Of a stretch of DNA of 64,000 bases, positions 1-8,150 are shown piece after piece (positions within the stretch are counted from its first letter, which is position 1; the number at the start of each line of letters is the position of its first letter). A program made the translations under genes and the position numbers. The notes beneath the pieces were generated by a model that was not told the origin of the DNA, did no database searches, and saw only the letters and a program-made list of their open reading frames with translations. Origin of the DNA: Phycicoccus avicenniae_A (GTDB lineage: Bacteria > Actinomycetota > Actinomycetes > Actinomycetales > Dermatophilaceae); contig NZ_JBNVZV010000001.1 of NCBI RefSeq assembly GCF_050496545.1, positions 274,342 through 338,341 on the forward strand, in the 5' to 3' direction.

Positions 1-999
1 GGGTGCCCGCCGGTCAACGTCGGGCCGCGCAGCACGCCGGACTACGAGAAGCTCGCCGCGCAGGCAGTCCACCGCATCGCGGGCGGGCGCACCGTGTTCG
101 CCGGGCAGCGGGCGGAGGGCTTCCACGTCGACCTCGGCAGCATCTTCGACCTCGGGACGCTGCGCCCCTTCCAGATGGCGCACCTCATCCCGTCCGCCAC
201 GGCGGCCGGGGTCAACGGCACCCAGGGGCTCAACGTCCACAGCATCGCCATCCAGGTGCCCACCTCCGACCTCACGGCCGACCACCGCACGCCGAAGGAC
301 GTCTCGTCGGCCACATCGGTCGTCGGCGTGTGGGCCACCGCGAGCCGGCAGAAGACCCGCGTGCTGCAGGCGGGCAAGGGCACCTCCACGGCGACCGGTC
401 CGTTCCAGCAGGTCTCGCGGCTCGGGAACCCCCTGTTCAACGAGGTCATCACCCCGATGGCCGAGAAGGACCGGTGGAACGCCCTCGAGCCGTCGAAGGA
501 CTCGGCCTTCGCGACGTACGTCGCGCGGCCCGAGCTCGCCCGGCTGCTGCCGGTGCTCTACCCCGGGGTCTTCCCCAAGCTGGCCGCCTACAAGAAGAAC
601 CGCGCCGACCTGCTCGCCATCCTCCTGACGGGCATCCCGAAGGGTGTGGTGCCGGGGTTCCAGAACTACACGGGGACCACCCAGGCCGACATGCTGCGGC
701 TCAACCTCGCGGTCCCGCCCGCGAAGAAGCCGAACCCGATCGGTCTCGTCGCCGGCGACGCCGCCGGGTTCCCGAACGGGCGCCGCCCGGTCGACGACGT
801 CGTGGCCATCGAGCTGCGCGCCGTCGCCGGGGCGACCATCCCGCTCGTCGACCCGTCGTTCACCCCGGACGACGCGACCGCAGGGCTGACCGACGGCACG
901 ACGAACACCAACCCGCCCTTCCTCGACGTGTTCCCGTACCTCGGGACGCCCGCGGGCGGCTACCAGACGACGCCCGGCACGGCCGGCGGCGCCGCCTGA
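1..999 (+). CDS. DUF4331 family protein (5' end outside window)
   Basis: The frame is open from the first base, so the N-terminus, including any signal peptide, lies outside the window; 332 residues remain and end in TGA. The visible part resembles DUF4331, a family of unknown function: the stretch GQRAEGFHVDLGSIFDLG near residue 35, a VGVWATASR segment near residue 110 and a long C-terminal half rich in Gly, Pro and Asp. It is followed by a strong hairpin and then a His-rich small gene on the same strand. No catalytic motif is recognised, so no role is proposed. Confidence 0.85.
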   Translation, partial: GCPPVNVGPRSTPDYEKLAAQAVHRIAGGRTVFAGQRAEGFHVDLGSIFDLGTLRPFQMAHLIPSATAAGVNGTQGLNVHSIAIQVPTSDLTADHRTPKDVSSATSVVGVWATASRQKTRVLQAGKGTSTATGPFQQVSRLGNPLFNEVITPMAEKDRWNALEPSKDSAFATYVARPELARLLPVLYPGVFPKLAAYKKNRADLLAILLTGIPKGVVPGFQNYTGTTQADMLRLNLAVPPAKKPNPIGLVAGDAAGFPNGRRPVDDVVAIELRAVAGATIPLVDPSFTPDDATAGLTDGTTNTNPPFLDVFPYLGTPAGGYQTTPGTAGGAA

Positions 1000-1004
1000 T
1001 CACC

Positions 1005-1044
1005 GGTGCGTCCCACCCACCTCGTGCGGTGGGTGGGACGCACC
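1005..1044 (+). terminator. Stem-loop after the DUF4331 gene
   Basis: A perfect 15-bp inverted repeat (1005-1019 against 1030-1044) with a 10-nt loop starts 6 nt after the DUF4331 stop codon. There is no T-tract, which is usual for high-GC actinobacterial terminators. It separates the DUF4331 gene from the His-rich gene, so the two may be only partly co-transcribed. Confidence 0.65.
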
Positions 1045-1087
1045 GCACCCCCTCCCCCGCACCGCACCGCACCCGAGAGGACCTGCC

Positions 1088-1480
1088 ATGGGCACCCCGG
1101 AGAACCCCCACGCCGGCCAGGGGCCGGTCCCGCTCGACATCGGCGGCGACGTCGGGGCGCTCGTCGTCACGATGCCGGACGGCCGGCCCGACCTCGAGGG
1201 CCTCGAGGTCGAGATCCGCCCGGCCGGCGCCGCCGCCCCCACGCACCACCACCACGACGGGCACCATCACCACGCGCACGGCGGCCACGACCACGCGCGC
1301 TCGCCCTTCCCGCACGTCGGCGTCGTGGGTCGCCCCACCCCCGCGGGCACGGTGCACTGCCTCGTCTACCCGGCGGTGACGGCCGGCGACTACGTGCTGT
1401 GCCCGATGCCCGGCGACACGGTCGCCCTGACTGCCACCGTGGTCGGCGGCGAGGTCACCGAGCTGGAGTGGCCGGGCTGA
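1088..1480 (+). CDS. Small His-rich protein
   Basis: 130 residues; ATG preceded by a GAGAGG ribosome-binding site 6 nt upstream. Residues 53-76 carry 12 histidines in HHHH, HHHH and HxH clusters, which suggests reversible binding of Ni, Zn, Co or Cu. Cys91 and Cys105 lie in the C-terminal half, which looks like a small beta-rich fold. No signal peptide or membrane segment is visible. It follows the DUF4331 gene and its last 26 nt overlap the end of the convergent membrane protein gene. I do not recognise a named family; metal binding is inferred from composition only. Confidence 0.7.
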   Translation: MGTPENPHAGQGPVPLDIGGDVGALVVTMPDGRPDLEGLEVEIRPAGAAAPTHHHHDGHHHHAHGGHDHARSPFPHVGVVGRPTPAGTVHCLVYPAVTAGDYVLCPMPGDTVALTATVVGGEVTELEWPG

Positions 1481-2132
1481 CCGGCTCCGCGGGAGCGGGC
1501 CGCAGTCGGCGGTCCAGGGCGACCACCCCCGCGAACAGGCCGAGGAAGAGCACCGTGATGCCCACGCAGGCGACGACGACACCGGCCGCGCCGCCGTCCT
1601 CGCGGTGGTCGAGGAACGGGTAGGGGTACCAGCCGCTCAGCGCCCCGACGACGAGGGTCCAGACGAGCCAGACGACCGGCCAGGCGAGCGCCTCCCCTGC
1701 TGTGCGCCACGTCGTCCGGGGACGCGGCCCGACGAGGAACCAGGCGAGGACGGCCAGGACCGGCACCGCCATGTGGAGGAGCTTGTCGGCGAGCCAGTCG
1801 GCGCCCTCGAGGTCGAGCAGGGGGCGGAGCAGCACGAAGTGGACGAGGCCGGTCACGGTGATGCCGACCAGGGCCGCCAGCCGCACCGGGCGCCACCATC
1901 GGCCGTCGCGCGCGGGGTCGCGCCACAGCTGCCAGGCGGTGACGGCGACGAGGACGTTGCTCTGGATGGTGAAGTAGGAGACCAGCCGGCCGAGGCGGAT
2001 CCCGAGCGGCGGGACCGACGTCTCGTCGAGCACCCGGCCGCCCTGCAGCACGAGGACGGTCTGGAGCACGAGCGCGGCGGTCGCCACGAGGGCGACGACG
2101 AGGTGCAGCATCCGGGCACGGGAGGCGGTCAC
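1455..2132 (-). CDS. Pr6Pr-type integral membrane protein
   Basis: 225 residues from GTG at 2132, with an in-frame upstream extension rejected because it is Arg/Pro-rich and overlaps the preceding gene. About six hydrophobic segments are visible, with the motif YFTIQSNVLVAV near residue 50 and WYPYPFLDHRE near residue 180. Both are typical of the Pr6Pr (FAR-17a/AIG1-like) membrane family, whose biochemical role is unknown in bacteria. It lies 35 nt after the membrane protein gene at 2168-2728 and is probably the last gene of a hisF-led transcript. Its 3' end overlaps the convergent His-rich gene by 26 nt. Confidence 0.75.
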   Translation of the reverse strand: MTASRARMLHLVVALVATAALVLQTVLVLQGGRVLDETSVPPLGIRLGRLVSYFTIQSNVLVAVTAWQLWRDPARDGRWWRPVRLAALVGITVTGLVHFVLLRPLLDLEGADWLADKLLHMAVPVLAVLAWFLVGPRPRTTWRTAGEALAWPVVWLVWTLVVGALSGWYPYPFLDHREDGGAAGVVVACVGITVLFLGLFAGVVALDRRLRPAPAEPVSPATPAR

Positions 2133-2167
2133 GGGCGCGAGCCTAGGCCCGGAGGGGGCGACGCGGC

Positions 2168-2728
2168 TCAGGACGACGCCGCGAACACCGAGGCACCCCG
2201 TAGCACCGACCAGAAGCCGACGCCGAGGAAGACCGGTGCCCCCAGCAGCCCGCACCAGAAGCTGCGCGCCACCGCGCTTGGAGGGACGAGCGCCGCCGGC
2301 ACGGCGATCGCGCTGAGCAGCACCGCCGCCAGGTGCAGCACCGGCTGACCGAAGACGACGGCGAGCGCGAAGAAGTGCACGCCGACGACGAGCAGGACCA
2401 GGGGCGCGAGGAGGTCGGACCGCCCGTGCCGGGCGAGCAGCAGGCCGGCGACCACCGCGACGAGCACCTCGGCCCAGAACACGACGAGGTAGAGGGTGAA
2501 CCCCCGGCCACCCGTCGCGATCGCGGTCCCGCCGTCCCAGTTCCGGGCCGCGAGCGTGCCGCTCCAGCCGGCCAGCGCCAGCCCCGCGACGGACAGCACG
2601 CCGAGCAGCGCCCGCCAGACCCAGGCGCGGGGCGGCCCCTCCTGCGCCCAGCCGGCCCAGGCGAAGGCCCCGGCCCCGAAGACGGCCCCGATCATCACGA
2701 GGTCGCGCGGCAAGGTGTCGTCGAACAT
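2168..2728 (-). CDS. Hypothetical membrane protein downstream of hisF
   Basis: 186 residues; ATG at 2728 is preceded by a GGGGGG purine run that can act as a ribosome-binding site. Five to six hydrophobic helices span most of the protein: around residues 12-28, 40-60, 85-105, 110-140 and 150-180. It starts 20 nt after the hisF stop and is followed closely by the Pr6Pr-type gene, so the three are likely one transcript. I do not recognise the family; the position after hisF does not by itself imply a role in histidine synthesis. Confidence 0.7.
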   Translation of the reverse strand: MFDDTLPRDLVMIGAVFGAGAFAWAGWAQEGPPRAWVWRALLGVLSVAGLALAGWSGTLAARNWDGGTAIATGGRGFTLYLVVFWAEVLVAVVAGLLLARHGRSDLLAPLVLLVVGVHFFALAVVFGQPVLHLAAVLLSAIAVPAALVPPSAVARSFWCGLLGAPVFLGVGFWSVLRGASVFAASS

Positions 2729-2748
2729 CGGTGGTCCCCCCTGGGACG

Positions 2749-3537
2749 TCAGGTGGCGGTGGCCCGCCGGACGGGCAGCCCCTCGGCGGCGAGGGCGTCC
2801 TTGACCTCGCCGATGGTCAGGTCGCCGAAGTGGAACACGCTGGCGGCGAGCACCGCGTCCGCCCCGGCCTCGACGGCCGGCGCGAAGTGCCCGACCGTCC
2901 CCGCTCCCCCGCTCGCGATGACCGGCACGCGCACCTCCGCGCGCACGAGACGGATCAGCTCGAGGTCGAAGCCGTCCTTGGTGCCGTCGGCGTCCATCGA
3001 GTTCAGGAGGATCTCGCCCGCGCCCAGCGACTCGGCACGGGCGCACCACTCGACGGCGTCGAGACCGGTACCGATACGACCGCCGTGGGTCGTCACCTCG
3101 AAACCCCCTGTCGCCGAACCTGATGCGTCGCGCCGACGGCGCACGTCGGCCGAGAGGACGAGCACCTGGGCGCCGAACCGGTCGGCGGTCTCGGCGATGA
3201 GCTCGGGGCGGGCGATGGCGGCGGTGTTGACGCCCACCTTGTCGGCGCCGGCCCGCAGCAGCCGGTCGACGTCGTCGACGGTGCGGACGCCACCGCCGAC
3301 GGTGAGGGGGATGAAGACCTCCTCGGCCGTGCGGGCGACGACGTCGTACATCGTCGCGCGGTCGCCGCTGCTCGCCGTGACGTCGAGGAAGGTCAGCTCG
3401 TCGGCGCCCTGCTCGCCGTAGCGGCGGGCCAGCTCGACGGGGTCACCGGCGTCGCGCAGGCCACGGAAGTTCACGCCCTTGACGACGCGCCCGTCGTCGA
3501 CGTCGAGGCAGGGGATGACACGCACGGCGACCGACAC
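2749..3537 (-). CDS. hisF: Imidazole glycerol phosphate synthase subunit HisF
   Basis: 262 residues, the cyclase subunit that with HisH converts PRFAR and glutamine-derived ammonia to imidazole glycerol phosphate and AICAR in histidine synthesis. The (beta/alpha)8 fold is clear. The N-terminal VRVIPCLDV carries catalytic Asp12 and LSADVRR carries the second catalytic Asp at 131; NSMDADGTKDG (Asp172) and PVIASGGAG are phosphate-binding loops. GTG at 3537 is preferred because it gives the family's usual N-terminus and lies 7 nt downstream of a TACGCT box, so it is probably leaderless. It is not adjacent to hisG-hisE, which lie about 3.4 kb away on the same strand. Confidence 0.95.
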   Translation of the reverse strand: MSVAVRVIPCLDVDDGRVVKGVNFRGLRDAGDPVELARRYGEQGADELTFLDVTASSGDRATMYDVVARTAEEVFIPLTVGGGVRTVDDVDRLLRAGADKVGVNTAAIARPELIAETADRFGAQVLVLSADVRRRRDASGSATGGFEVTTHGGRIGTGLDAVEWCARAESLGAGEILLNSMDADGTKDGFDLELIRLVRAEVRVPVIASGGAGTVGHFAPAVEAGADAVLAASVFHFGDLTIGEVKDALAAEGLPVRRATAT

Positions 3538-3544
3538 GCGCGTC

Positions 3545-3550
3545 AGCGTA
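3545..3550 (-). promoter_or_regulatory. -10 box of hisF (leaderless)
   Basis: TACGCT on the minus strand ends 7 nt before the hisF GTG. No ribosome-binding site fits in that space, so transcription probably starts at or next to the start codon. It forms a divergent pair with the kinase promoter 10 nt away. Confidence 0.55.
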
Positions 3551-3560
3551 GCCGCGGCAC

Positions 3561-3566
3561 TAGGGT
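3561..3566 (+). promoter_or_regulatory. -10 box of the P-loop kinase gene (leaderless)
   Basis: TAGGGT ends 8 nt before the GTG at 3575; no Shine-Dalgarno sequence lies between. It is the mirror partner of the hisF -10 box. Confidence 0.55.
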
Positions 3567-3574
3567 CGGTCAGC

Positions 3575-4153
3575 GTGTGGTTCCAGGTCACGGACCCCGC
3601 GGACCCGGCGCACGTCGACACGGTGCTCGCGGCGCTGCGCGACGCCCCGGCCCGCTGCGGTGGGGTGAAGGTCCTCGCCGTCGACGGGCCGAGCGGCTCG
3701 GGCAAGACCACGCTGGCCAAGGGGGTCGTCGACGCGCTCGGCTGCCCCGTCGTCCACATGGACGAGCTCTTCCCGGGGTGGGACGGCCTGGCCGACGCCG
3801 TGCCGCTGCTCGTCAACCAGGTCCTCATCCCCCTCTCGCGCGGCCGGGCGGCCCGGTACCGCCTCTGGGACTGGGAGACCGACACCTGGGGCGGGAGCCG
3901 CGACGTCGCGCACGCCCCGCTCCTCGTCGTCGAAGGCTGCGCCTCGAGCGTCGGTGCGGCGGGTGGCTACGCAGCCCTGCGGGTGTGGGTCGAGGCCGGA
4001 CGTGCCGAGCGGATGCGGCGGGGTCTCGCCCGGGACGGCGAGACCTTCCGCCCGCACTGGGAGCGCTGGGCGGCCCAGGAGCGGGCGCTGTTCACGGCCG
4101 ACCGCACCCGCGAGCGGGCCGACGTCGTCCTCTCGACCGGCGACGGGTCGTGA
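3575..4153 (+). CDS. Uridine kinase-like P-loop NTPase
   Basis: 192 residues from GTG at 3575. A Walker A motif GPSGSGKTTLA sits near residue 35, followed by VVHMDELFPGWDGL, which resembles the substrate-binding strand of the uridine kinase/AAA small-kinase group. A strand at residue ~115 (APLLVVEGCASS) resembles a Walker B region, and Arg-rich helices near the C-terminus resemble a lid. It is shorter than classical uridine kinases. The last 4 nt overlap the next gene (GTGA), showing translational coupling. The substrate cannot be named from sequence alone. Confidence 0.75.
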   Translation: MWFQVTDPADPAHVDTVLAALRDAPARCGGVKVLAVDGPSGSGKTTLAKGVVDALGCPVVHMDELFPGWDGLADAVPLLVNQVLIPLSRGRAARYRLWDWETDTWGGSRDVAHAPLLVVEGCASSVGAAGGYAALRVWVEAGRAERMRRGLARDGETFRPHWERWAAQERALFTADRTRERADVVLSTGDGS

Positions 4154-5256
4154 GCACCGCCGGGCGCGCCCGCCGCGTCGTGCTCGACACCCGGACCGGG
4201 CTCGAGCGCGGGCTGCACCGGCTGCACGACCGCCTGGTCTTCCTCGCGCAGATAGGCGTGGCCGTCGTCCTCGCCTGGACGCTCGCCCGGCACGGGCTCG
4301 GGCACGTCCAGCCGTTCTTCGCACCCGTCACGGCGATCCTCTGCCTCGGTCTCACCTACGGCCAGCGGCTGCGGCGGATCGTCGAGGTCAGCCTCGGCGT
4401 GGCCATCGGCGTGCTCGTCGGCGACGCCGTCGTGCTGCTCCTCGGCAGCGGTCCGGTGCAGATGGCCCTCGTCGTCGTGTTCGCGATGGCGGTGGCCATC
4501 GTCGTGTCGACGGGGCAGCTCGTCGTCATCCAGGCCGGGGTGCAGTCGGTGTTCATCGTGGCCTTCGTCGCGACGACCGGTCAGGGTGTGTCGCGGTGGC
4601 TCGACGCCGTCGTCGGCGGGGCCGTGGCCCTCGTCATCGGCGCCGTCGCCCCCACGACGCCGGTCGCCCGGCCGCGGGCCGAGGCGGCGCGCACGGTCCG
4701 CGGCGTGGCCGCGACCCTGCGTGAGGTCGCCGATGCCCTCCGCTCCCAGGACGCCGAGGCCGCCGCCGACGCCCTCGCCGCCTCCCGGGCCCTCGAGGAG
4801 CAGATCGGCGAGCTGCGGACCGCCGCTGCCGAGGGGGTGGCCGTCGTCCGGCAGTCGCCCCTGCTGCGCCGGCACCGGCCCCAGGCGGTGGCGGCCTCCG
4901 CCCTCGTCGTGCCGCTGGACCGGTGCGTCCGCAACCTGCGCGTCCTCGCCCGGCGGGCTGGGGTCGCGGTGCGCCGCGAGGAGCCGGTGCCCCCGCGCTA
5001 CGTCGACCTCGTCGACGAGCTCGCCCGGGCCGCCGAGGACCTCGCCCGAGTCCTCGACGAGCACACGCTGCCCTCGGCCGGACGCGGCGTGCTGGAGCGG
5101 GTCGCCGGGCTCTCGGCGCGGGCCGAGCCGTCGGCCGGGCTCTCCGCCGAGATGGTGCGCGGGCAGGTGCGCTCGATGGTGGTCGACCTGCTCGTCGTCG
5201 CCGGCCTCGACGACGACGAGGCGCTCCAGATGGTCCCCGAGTCCCACCTGCCCTGA
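4150..5256 (+). CDS. FUSC-type aromatic acid exporter family protein
   Basis: 368 residues, GTG start overlapping the kinase stop by 4 nt. The N-terminal ~180 residues contain about six hydrophobic helices with the motif QPFFAPVTAILCLGLTYGQ near residue 54, characteristic of fusaric acid resistance/aromatic acid exporter proteins (FUSC domain). The C-terminal ~190 residues are soluble and helical, rich in Ala, Glu and Arg, and probably cytosolic. Related proteins export aromatic acids or act as efflux components; the substrate here is unknown. Confidence 0.78.
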   Translation: MSTAGRARRVVLDTRTGLERGLHRLHDRLVFLAQIGVAVVLAWTLARHGLGHVQPFFAPVTAILCLGLTYGQRLRRIVEVSLGVAIGVLVGDAVVLLLGSGPVQMALVVVFAMAVAIVVSTGQLVVIQAGVQSVFIVAFVATTGQGVSRWLDAVVGGAVALVIGAVAPTTPVARPRAEAARTVRGVAATLREVADALRSQDAEAAADALAASRALEEQIGELRTAAAEGVAVVRQSPLLRRHRPQAVAASALVVPLDRCVRNLRVLARRAGVAVRREEPVPPRYVDLVDELARAAEDLARVLDEHTLPSAGRGVLERVAGLSARAEPSAGLSAEMVRGQVRSMVVDLLVVAGLDDDEALQMVPESHLP

Positions 5257-5277
5257 CCCGGCTGGCACGATGCGTCG

Positions 5278-6510
5278 GTGAGCAGCCCGGATACCCGAGA
5301 CACCCCGACGATGCCCCGCTGGGTGATCGTCACCGCGCTGGTGCTCGTGGCGTCGAACCTGCGGACGCTCATGGCCAGCCTGCCGCCGCTCGCCGAGACC
5401 ATCCGGGCCGACCTCGGCCTGAGCAACGCCTGGCTGGGCGTGCTGACGACGCTGCCGGTGCTCTGCATGGGGCTGCTGGCGCCGGTCGCCAACCAGGTCG
5501 CCCGGCGCACCGGCCCCGCGTCGGCCGTGGGCGCGGGCATCGGGCTGGTCCTCGTGGGGGTGGTCGTGCGCGGCTCCGGCGGCGGGCAGGTGTGGTCGCT
5601 CTACGCCGGCACGCTCGTGGCCGGCGCCGGCATCGCGCTGGCCGGCACCCTGCTGCCGGGCATCGTCAAGACCGTCTTCCCGGCGCACCGCTCCGGCCTC
5701 GGCACCGGCCTGACGATGATGTCGATGATGGGCGGCGCCGCCCTGGCCTCGGCCCTGGCCGTGCCGCTGGCCGGTGCGCTCGGCGGGTGGTCCGGGTCGC
5801 TGCTCGCGTGGGCGCCGCTGGCCGCCGTCGCCGGGCTGGTCTGGATTCCGGTGGCGCGGTACGCGCGCCGCCGCGCGGCGAACCAGCCTGCGCCCGAGGA
5901 CGTCTCGCACGCCCTGCCGTGGCGCAGCATCACGGCCTGGATGCTCGCGACGTACCTCACCTTCCAGTCGTGGCAGTTCTACTCCTCCCTCGCGTGGCTG
6001 GCGCCCACCTACGAGGCCTCCGGGTGGTCGGCCCGGGACGCGGGCCTGCTCATGTCCGTCTTCACCGGCGCCCAGCTCGTCTCCGGGCTGCTCGCCCCGG
6101 TGCTCCTGGACCGCCGCACCGACGCCCGCGTGCTGCTGTTCGGCGCGACGCTGCTCGGCGGGCTCGGGGAGGCCGGGGTCTGGCTCGCGCCCGACCTCGC
6201 GCCGTGGGGCTGGGCGGTGCTCGTCGGGGCCGGTCAGGGCGCGTGCTTCGCCCTGGGGCTCGGCCTGCTCGTCCGCTACGCCGCCACCGCGCGCGACAGC
6301 GCACGGCTCACCGCGATGGGCTTCCTCGTCTCGTACACGATCGCCTCGGCGGGCCCGGCGACGATGGGCGCGGTCCGCGACGCGACCGACGGCTACGCCT
6401 GGCTGTGGGCGCTGCTCGCGCTGCTCGCCGTCCCGCAGCTGCTCGCCGCGAGCCGGCTGCGCCCGGACGCTGCACGGGTGGGCGAGGCCGCCGAGCCGGT
6501 CAGGACCTGA
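5278..6510 (+). CDS. MFS transporter, CynX/NimT type
   Basis: 410 residues from GTG at 5278, about 12 predicted membrane helices. The N-terminus SNLRTLMASLPPLAETIRAD and the segment GTLLPGIVKTVFP with GTGLTMMSMMGGAALAS match the cyanate/nitroimidazole (CynX/NimT) branch of the major facilitator superfamily. It starts 21 nt after the FUSC gene and may share its transcript, although a CACGAT box 6 nt before the GTG could give a separate leaderless start. The last 11 nt overlap the convergent PH-like gene. Substrate unknown; family members exchange small anions or export drugs. Confidence 0.85.
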   Translation: MSSPDTRDTPTMPRWVIVTALVLVASNLRTLMASLPPLAETIRADLGLSNAWLGVLTTLPVLCMGLLAPVANQVARRTGPASAVGAGIGLVLVGVVVRGSGGGQVWSLYAGTLVAGAGIALAGTLLPGIVKTVFPAHRSGLGTGLTMMSMMGGAALASALAVPLAGALGGWSGSLLAWAPLAAVAGLVWIPVARYARRRAANQPAPEDVSHALPWRSITAWMLATYLTFQSWQFYSSLAWLAPTYEASGWSARDAGLLMSVFTGAQLVSGLLAPVLLDRRTDARVLLFGATLLGGLGEAGVWLAPDLAPWGWAVLVGAGQGACFALGLGLLVRYAATARDSARLTAMGFLVSYTIASAGPATMGAVRDATDGYAWLWALLALLAVPQLLAASRLRPDAARVGEAAEPVRT

Positions 6511-6949
6511 GCCGGCGCTCGCGCACGAGGCCGGCGAGCCGGCGCGCCTCGGCCCGGCCCTCCTCGCCGTCGACCCGCTGCACCGCCATGACGGCGAGGA
6601 CGTCGGTGTCGGCGAGCTCCAGGCTCACCCACGGGTCGCCGTCGGGGAAGCGGACGTCGACGATCTCGTCCCACCCGACCGTGCGGGTGCTCATGAGGTT
6701 GCGCACGGTGAGGCCGTCGGGGCCTGCCACCGCCCGGATGGCCGCGTACCTGGAGAGGAAGGCGGCCACGAGCAGGCCGAAGACGACGAGGGCCACCTGG
6801 TCCCCCGGCCCCCACGCACCCGAGACGCCCATCCCCACGGCGACGGCCGCGCAGATGACGACGAAGGTGCCCGCGACGACGAGCGGGACGACCCGCCCGC
6901 GGCGCGGTCGGAACGGCGCGGCCGGAGCGGGTCCCGCGGCGTCGCTCAC
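6500..6949 (-). CDS. PH-like domain membrane protein
   Basis: 149 residues. Two hydrophobic helices (about residues 19-40 and 51-66) are followed by a soluble domain with GPDGLTVRNLMSTRTVGWDE near residue 76, the pattern of the short bacterial PH-like domain next to two membrane spans. GTG at 6949 overlaps the hisG stop by 4 nt (GTGA), so it is translationally coupled to hisG. The same arrangement after hisG is frequent in actinobacteria from memory. Function unknown. Confidence 0.75.
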   Translation of the reverse strand: MSDAAGPAPAAPFRPRRGRVVPLVVAGTFVVICAAVAVGMGVSGAWGPGDQVALVVFGLLVAAFLSRYAAIRAVAGPDGLTVRNLMSTRTVGWDEIVDVRFPDGDPWVSLELADTDVLAVMAVQRVDGEEGRAEARRLAGLVRERRLRS

Positions 6950-7791
6950 AGGCGGCAGGCCGTGATGTCGGTGACGAGGATGGCCCGGGCGCCGAGGTCG
7001 TACAGCTCGTCCATCACGGCGTTGGTGCCGATCCGCGGGACCATCGCGCGCACGGCGCACCAGTCGCGGTTCTGCAGCGAGGAGACCGTCGGGCTCTCCA
7101 GGCCGGGGGTCACGGCGCAGGCACGGTCGACGAGCGAGGCCGGCACGTCGTAGTCGAGCATCACGTAGTGCCGAGCGGTGACGACGCCGAGGATGCGCCG
7201 GCGCAGCACCTCGATGCCGGCCTTCTCCTCGCTGCCGTCCCGGCGGACGAGGACCGCCTCGCTGCGCAGGATCGGCTCGCCGAAGACCTCGAGTCCCTGG
7301 CTGCGCAGCGTCGCGCCGGTCTCGACGACGTCGGCGATGACGTCGGCGACCCCGAGGGTGATGGCGGTCTCGACGGCGCCGTCGAGGCGCACGACCTCGG
7401 CCTGCACGCCGTGGTCGGCGAGGTGCTTCTCGACGAGCCCGGGGTAGCTCGTGGCCACGCGCCGCCCGGCGAGGCCGTCGACACCCGTCGCGGTGCCGGG
7501 GCGCCCGGCGTAGCGGAAGGTCGAGCCACCGAAGCCGAGGGTCATCACCTCGACGGCGGCCGAGCCGGAGTCGAGGAGCAGGTCGCGACCGGTGATGCCG
7601 CAGTCGACGGTGCCGGAGCCGACGTAGACGGCGATGTCGCGCGGGCGCAGGTAGAAGAGCTCGACGCCGTTGTCGGCGTCGGTGACGACGAGCTCCTTGG
7701 TGTCGCGGCGGGTGCGGTAGCCGGCCTCGCGGAGCATGGCGGCCGCGGGCTCGGAGAGCGACCCCTTGTTGGGGACGGCGATGCGGAGCAT
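6946..7791 (-). CDS. hisG: ATP phosphoribosyltransferase HisG (long form)
   Basis: 281 residues, the committed step of histidine synthesis, transferring phosphoribosyl from PRPP to ATP. The N-terminus MLRIAVPNKGSLSEPA and the VGSGTVDCGITGRDLLLDSG segment form the two periplasmic-binding-like catalytic domains. The C-terminal ~75 residues fit the ACT-like regulatory domain of the long, HisZ-independent form, so histidine feedback inhibition is expected. ATG at 7791; hisE lies 28 nt upstream. Confidence 0.95.
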   Translation of the reverse strand: MLRIAVPNKGSLSEPAAAMLREAGYRTRRDTKELVVTDADNGVELFYLRPRDIAVYVGSGTVDCGITGRDLLLDSGSAAVEVMTLGFGGSTFRYAGRPGTATGVDGLAGRRVATSYPGLVEKHLADHGVQAEVVRLDGAVETAITLGVADVIADVVETGATLRSQGLEVFGEPILRSEAVLVRRDGSEEKAGIEVLRRRILGVVTARHYVMLDYDVPASLVDRACAVTPGLESPTVSSLQNRDWCAVRAMVPRIGTNAVMDELYDLGARAILVTDITACRL

Positions 7792-7819
7792 GGGGTGGTG
7801 GTCCTCGCGTTCGGGCCGC

Positions 7820-8083
7820 TCAGAGGTGGCGGTAGACGTCGTCGGGGGTCAGGTCGGTCGCGACCATGAGCACCTGGAGGTGGTACAGCAGCTGGCTGAC
7901 CTCCTCGGCGGTGCGCTCACGGCCCTCGTGCTCGGCGGCCATCCAGACCTCGGCCGCCTCCTCCACGATCTTCTTGCCGATGGCATGGACGCCGGCGTCG
8001 AGGGCGGCCACGGTGCCGGAGCCCTCGGGGCGGGTGCGGGCCTTCTCGGCGAGCTCGGCGTACAGGTCGTCGAACGTCTTCAC
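7820..8083 (-). CDS. hisE: Phosphoribosyl-ATP diphosphatase HisE
   Basis: 87 residues, hydrolysing phosphoribosyl-ATP to phosphoribosyl-AMP, the step after HisG. The family signature KIVEEAAEVWMAAEHEG (residues ~39-55) supplies the Mg-binding glutamates, followed by EEVSQLLYHLQVLM. GTG at 8083 gives the usual short N-terminus MKTFDDLYAEL and lies 8 nt downstream of TACCCT, without a ribosome-binding site. It heads a hisE-hisG-PH-protein transcript. Confidence 0.95.
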   Translation of the reverse strand: MKTFDDLYAELAEKARTRPEGSGTVAALDAGVHAIGKKIVEEAAEVWMAAEHEGRERTAEEVSQLLYHLQVLMVATDLTPDDVYRHL

Positions 8084-8091
8084 GAGGCACA

Positions 8092-8097
8092 AGGGTA
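8092..8097 (-). promoter_or_regulatory. -10 box of hisE (leaderless)
   Basis: TACCCT on the minus strand ends 8 nt before the hisE GTG with no Shine-Dalgarno sequence between. Confidence 0.5.
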
Positions 8098-8119
8098 CGG
8101 GGGCGGCCGGGTGCCCCCG
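8098..8119 (-). terminator. Weak stem-loop between the methyltransferase gene and hisE
   Basis: A 7-bp all-GC inverted repeat (8098-8104 against 8113-8119) with an 8-nt loop lies downstream of the methyltransferase gene and just outside the hisE -10 box. It could end the long rib transcript before hisE. It is short, so support is modest. Confidence 0.35.
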
Positions 8120-8150
8120 ACAGCCGTCCGCCCCTCCCGTCCGGGCTCGC

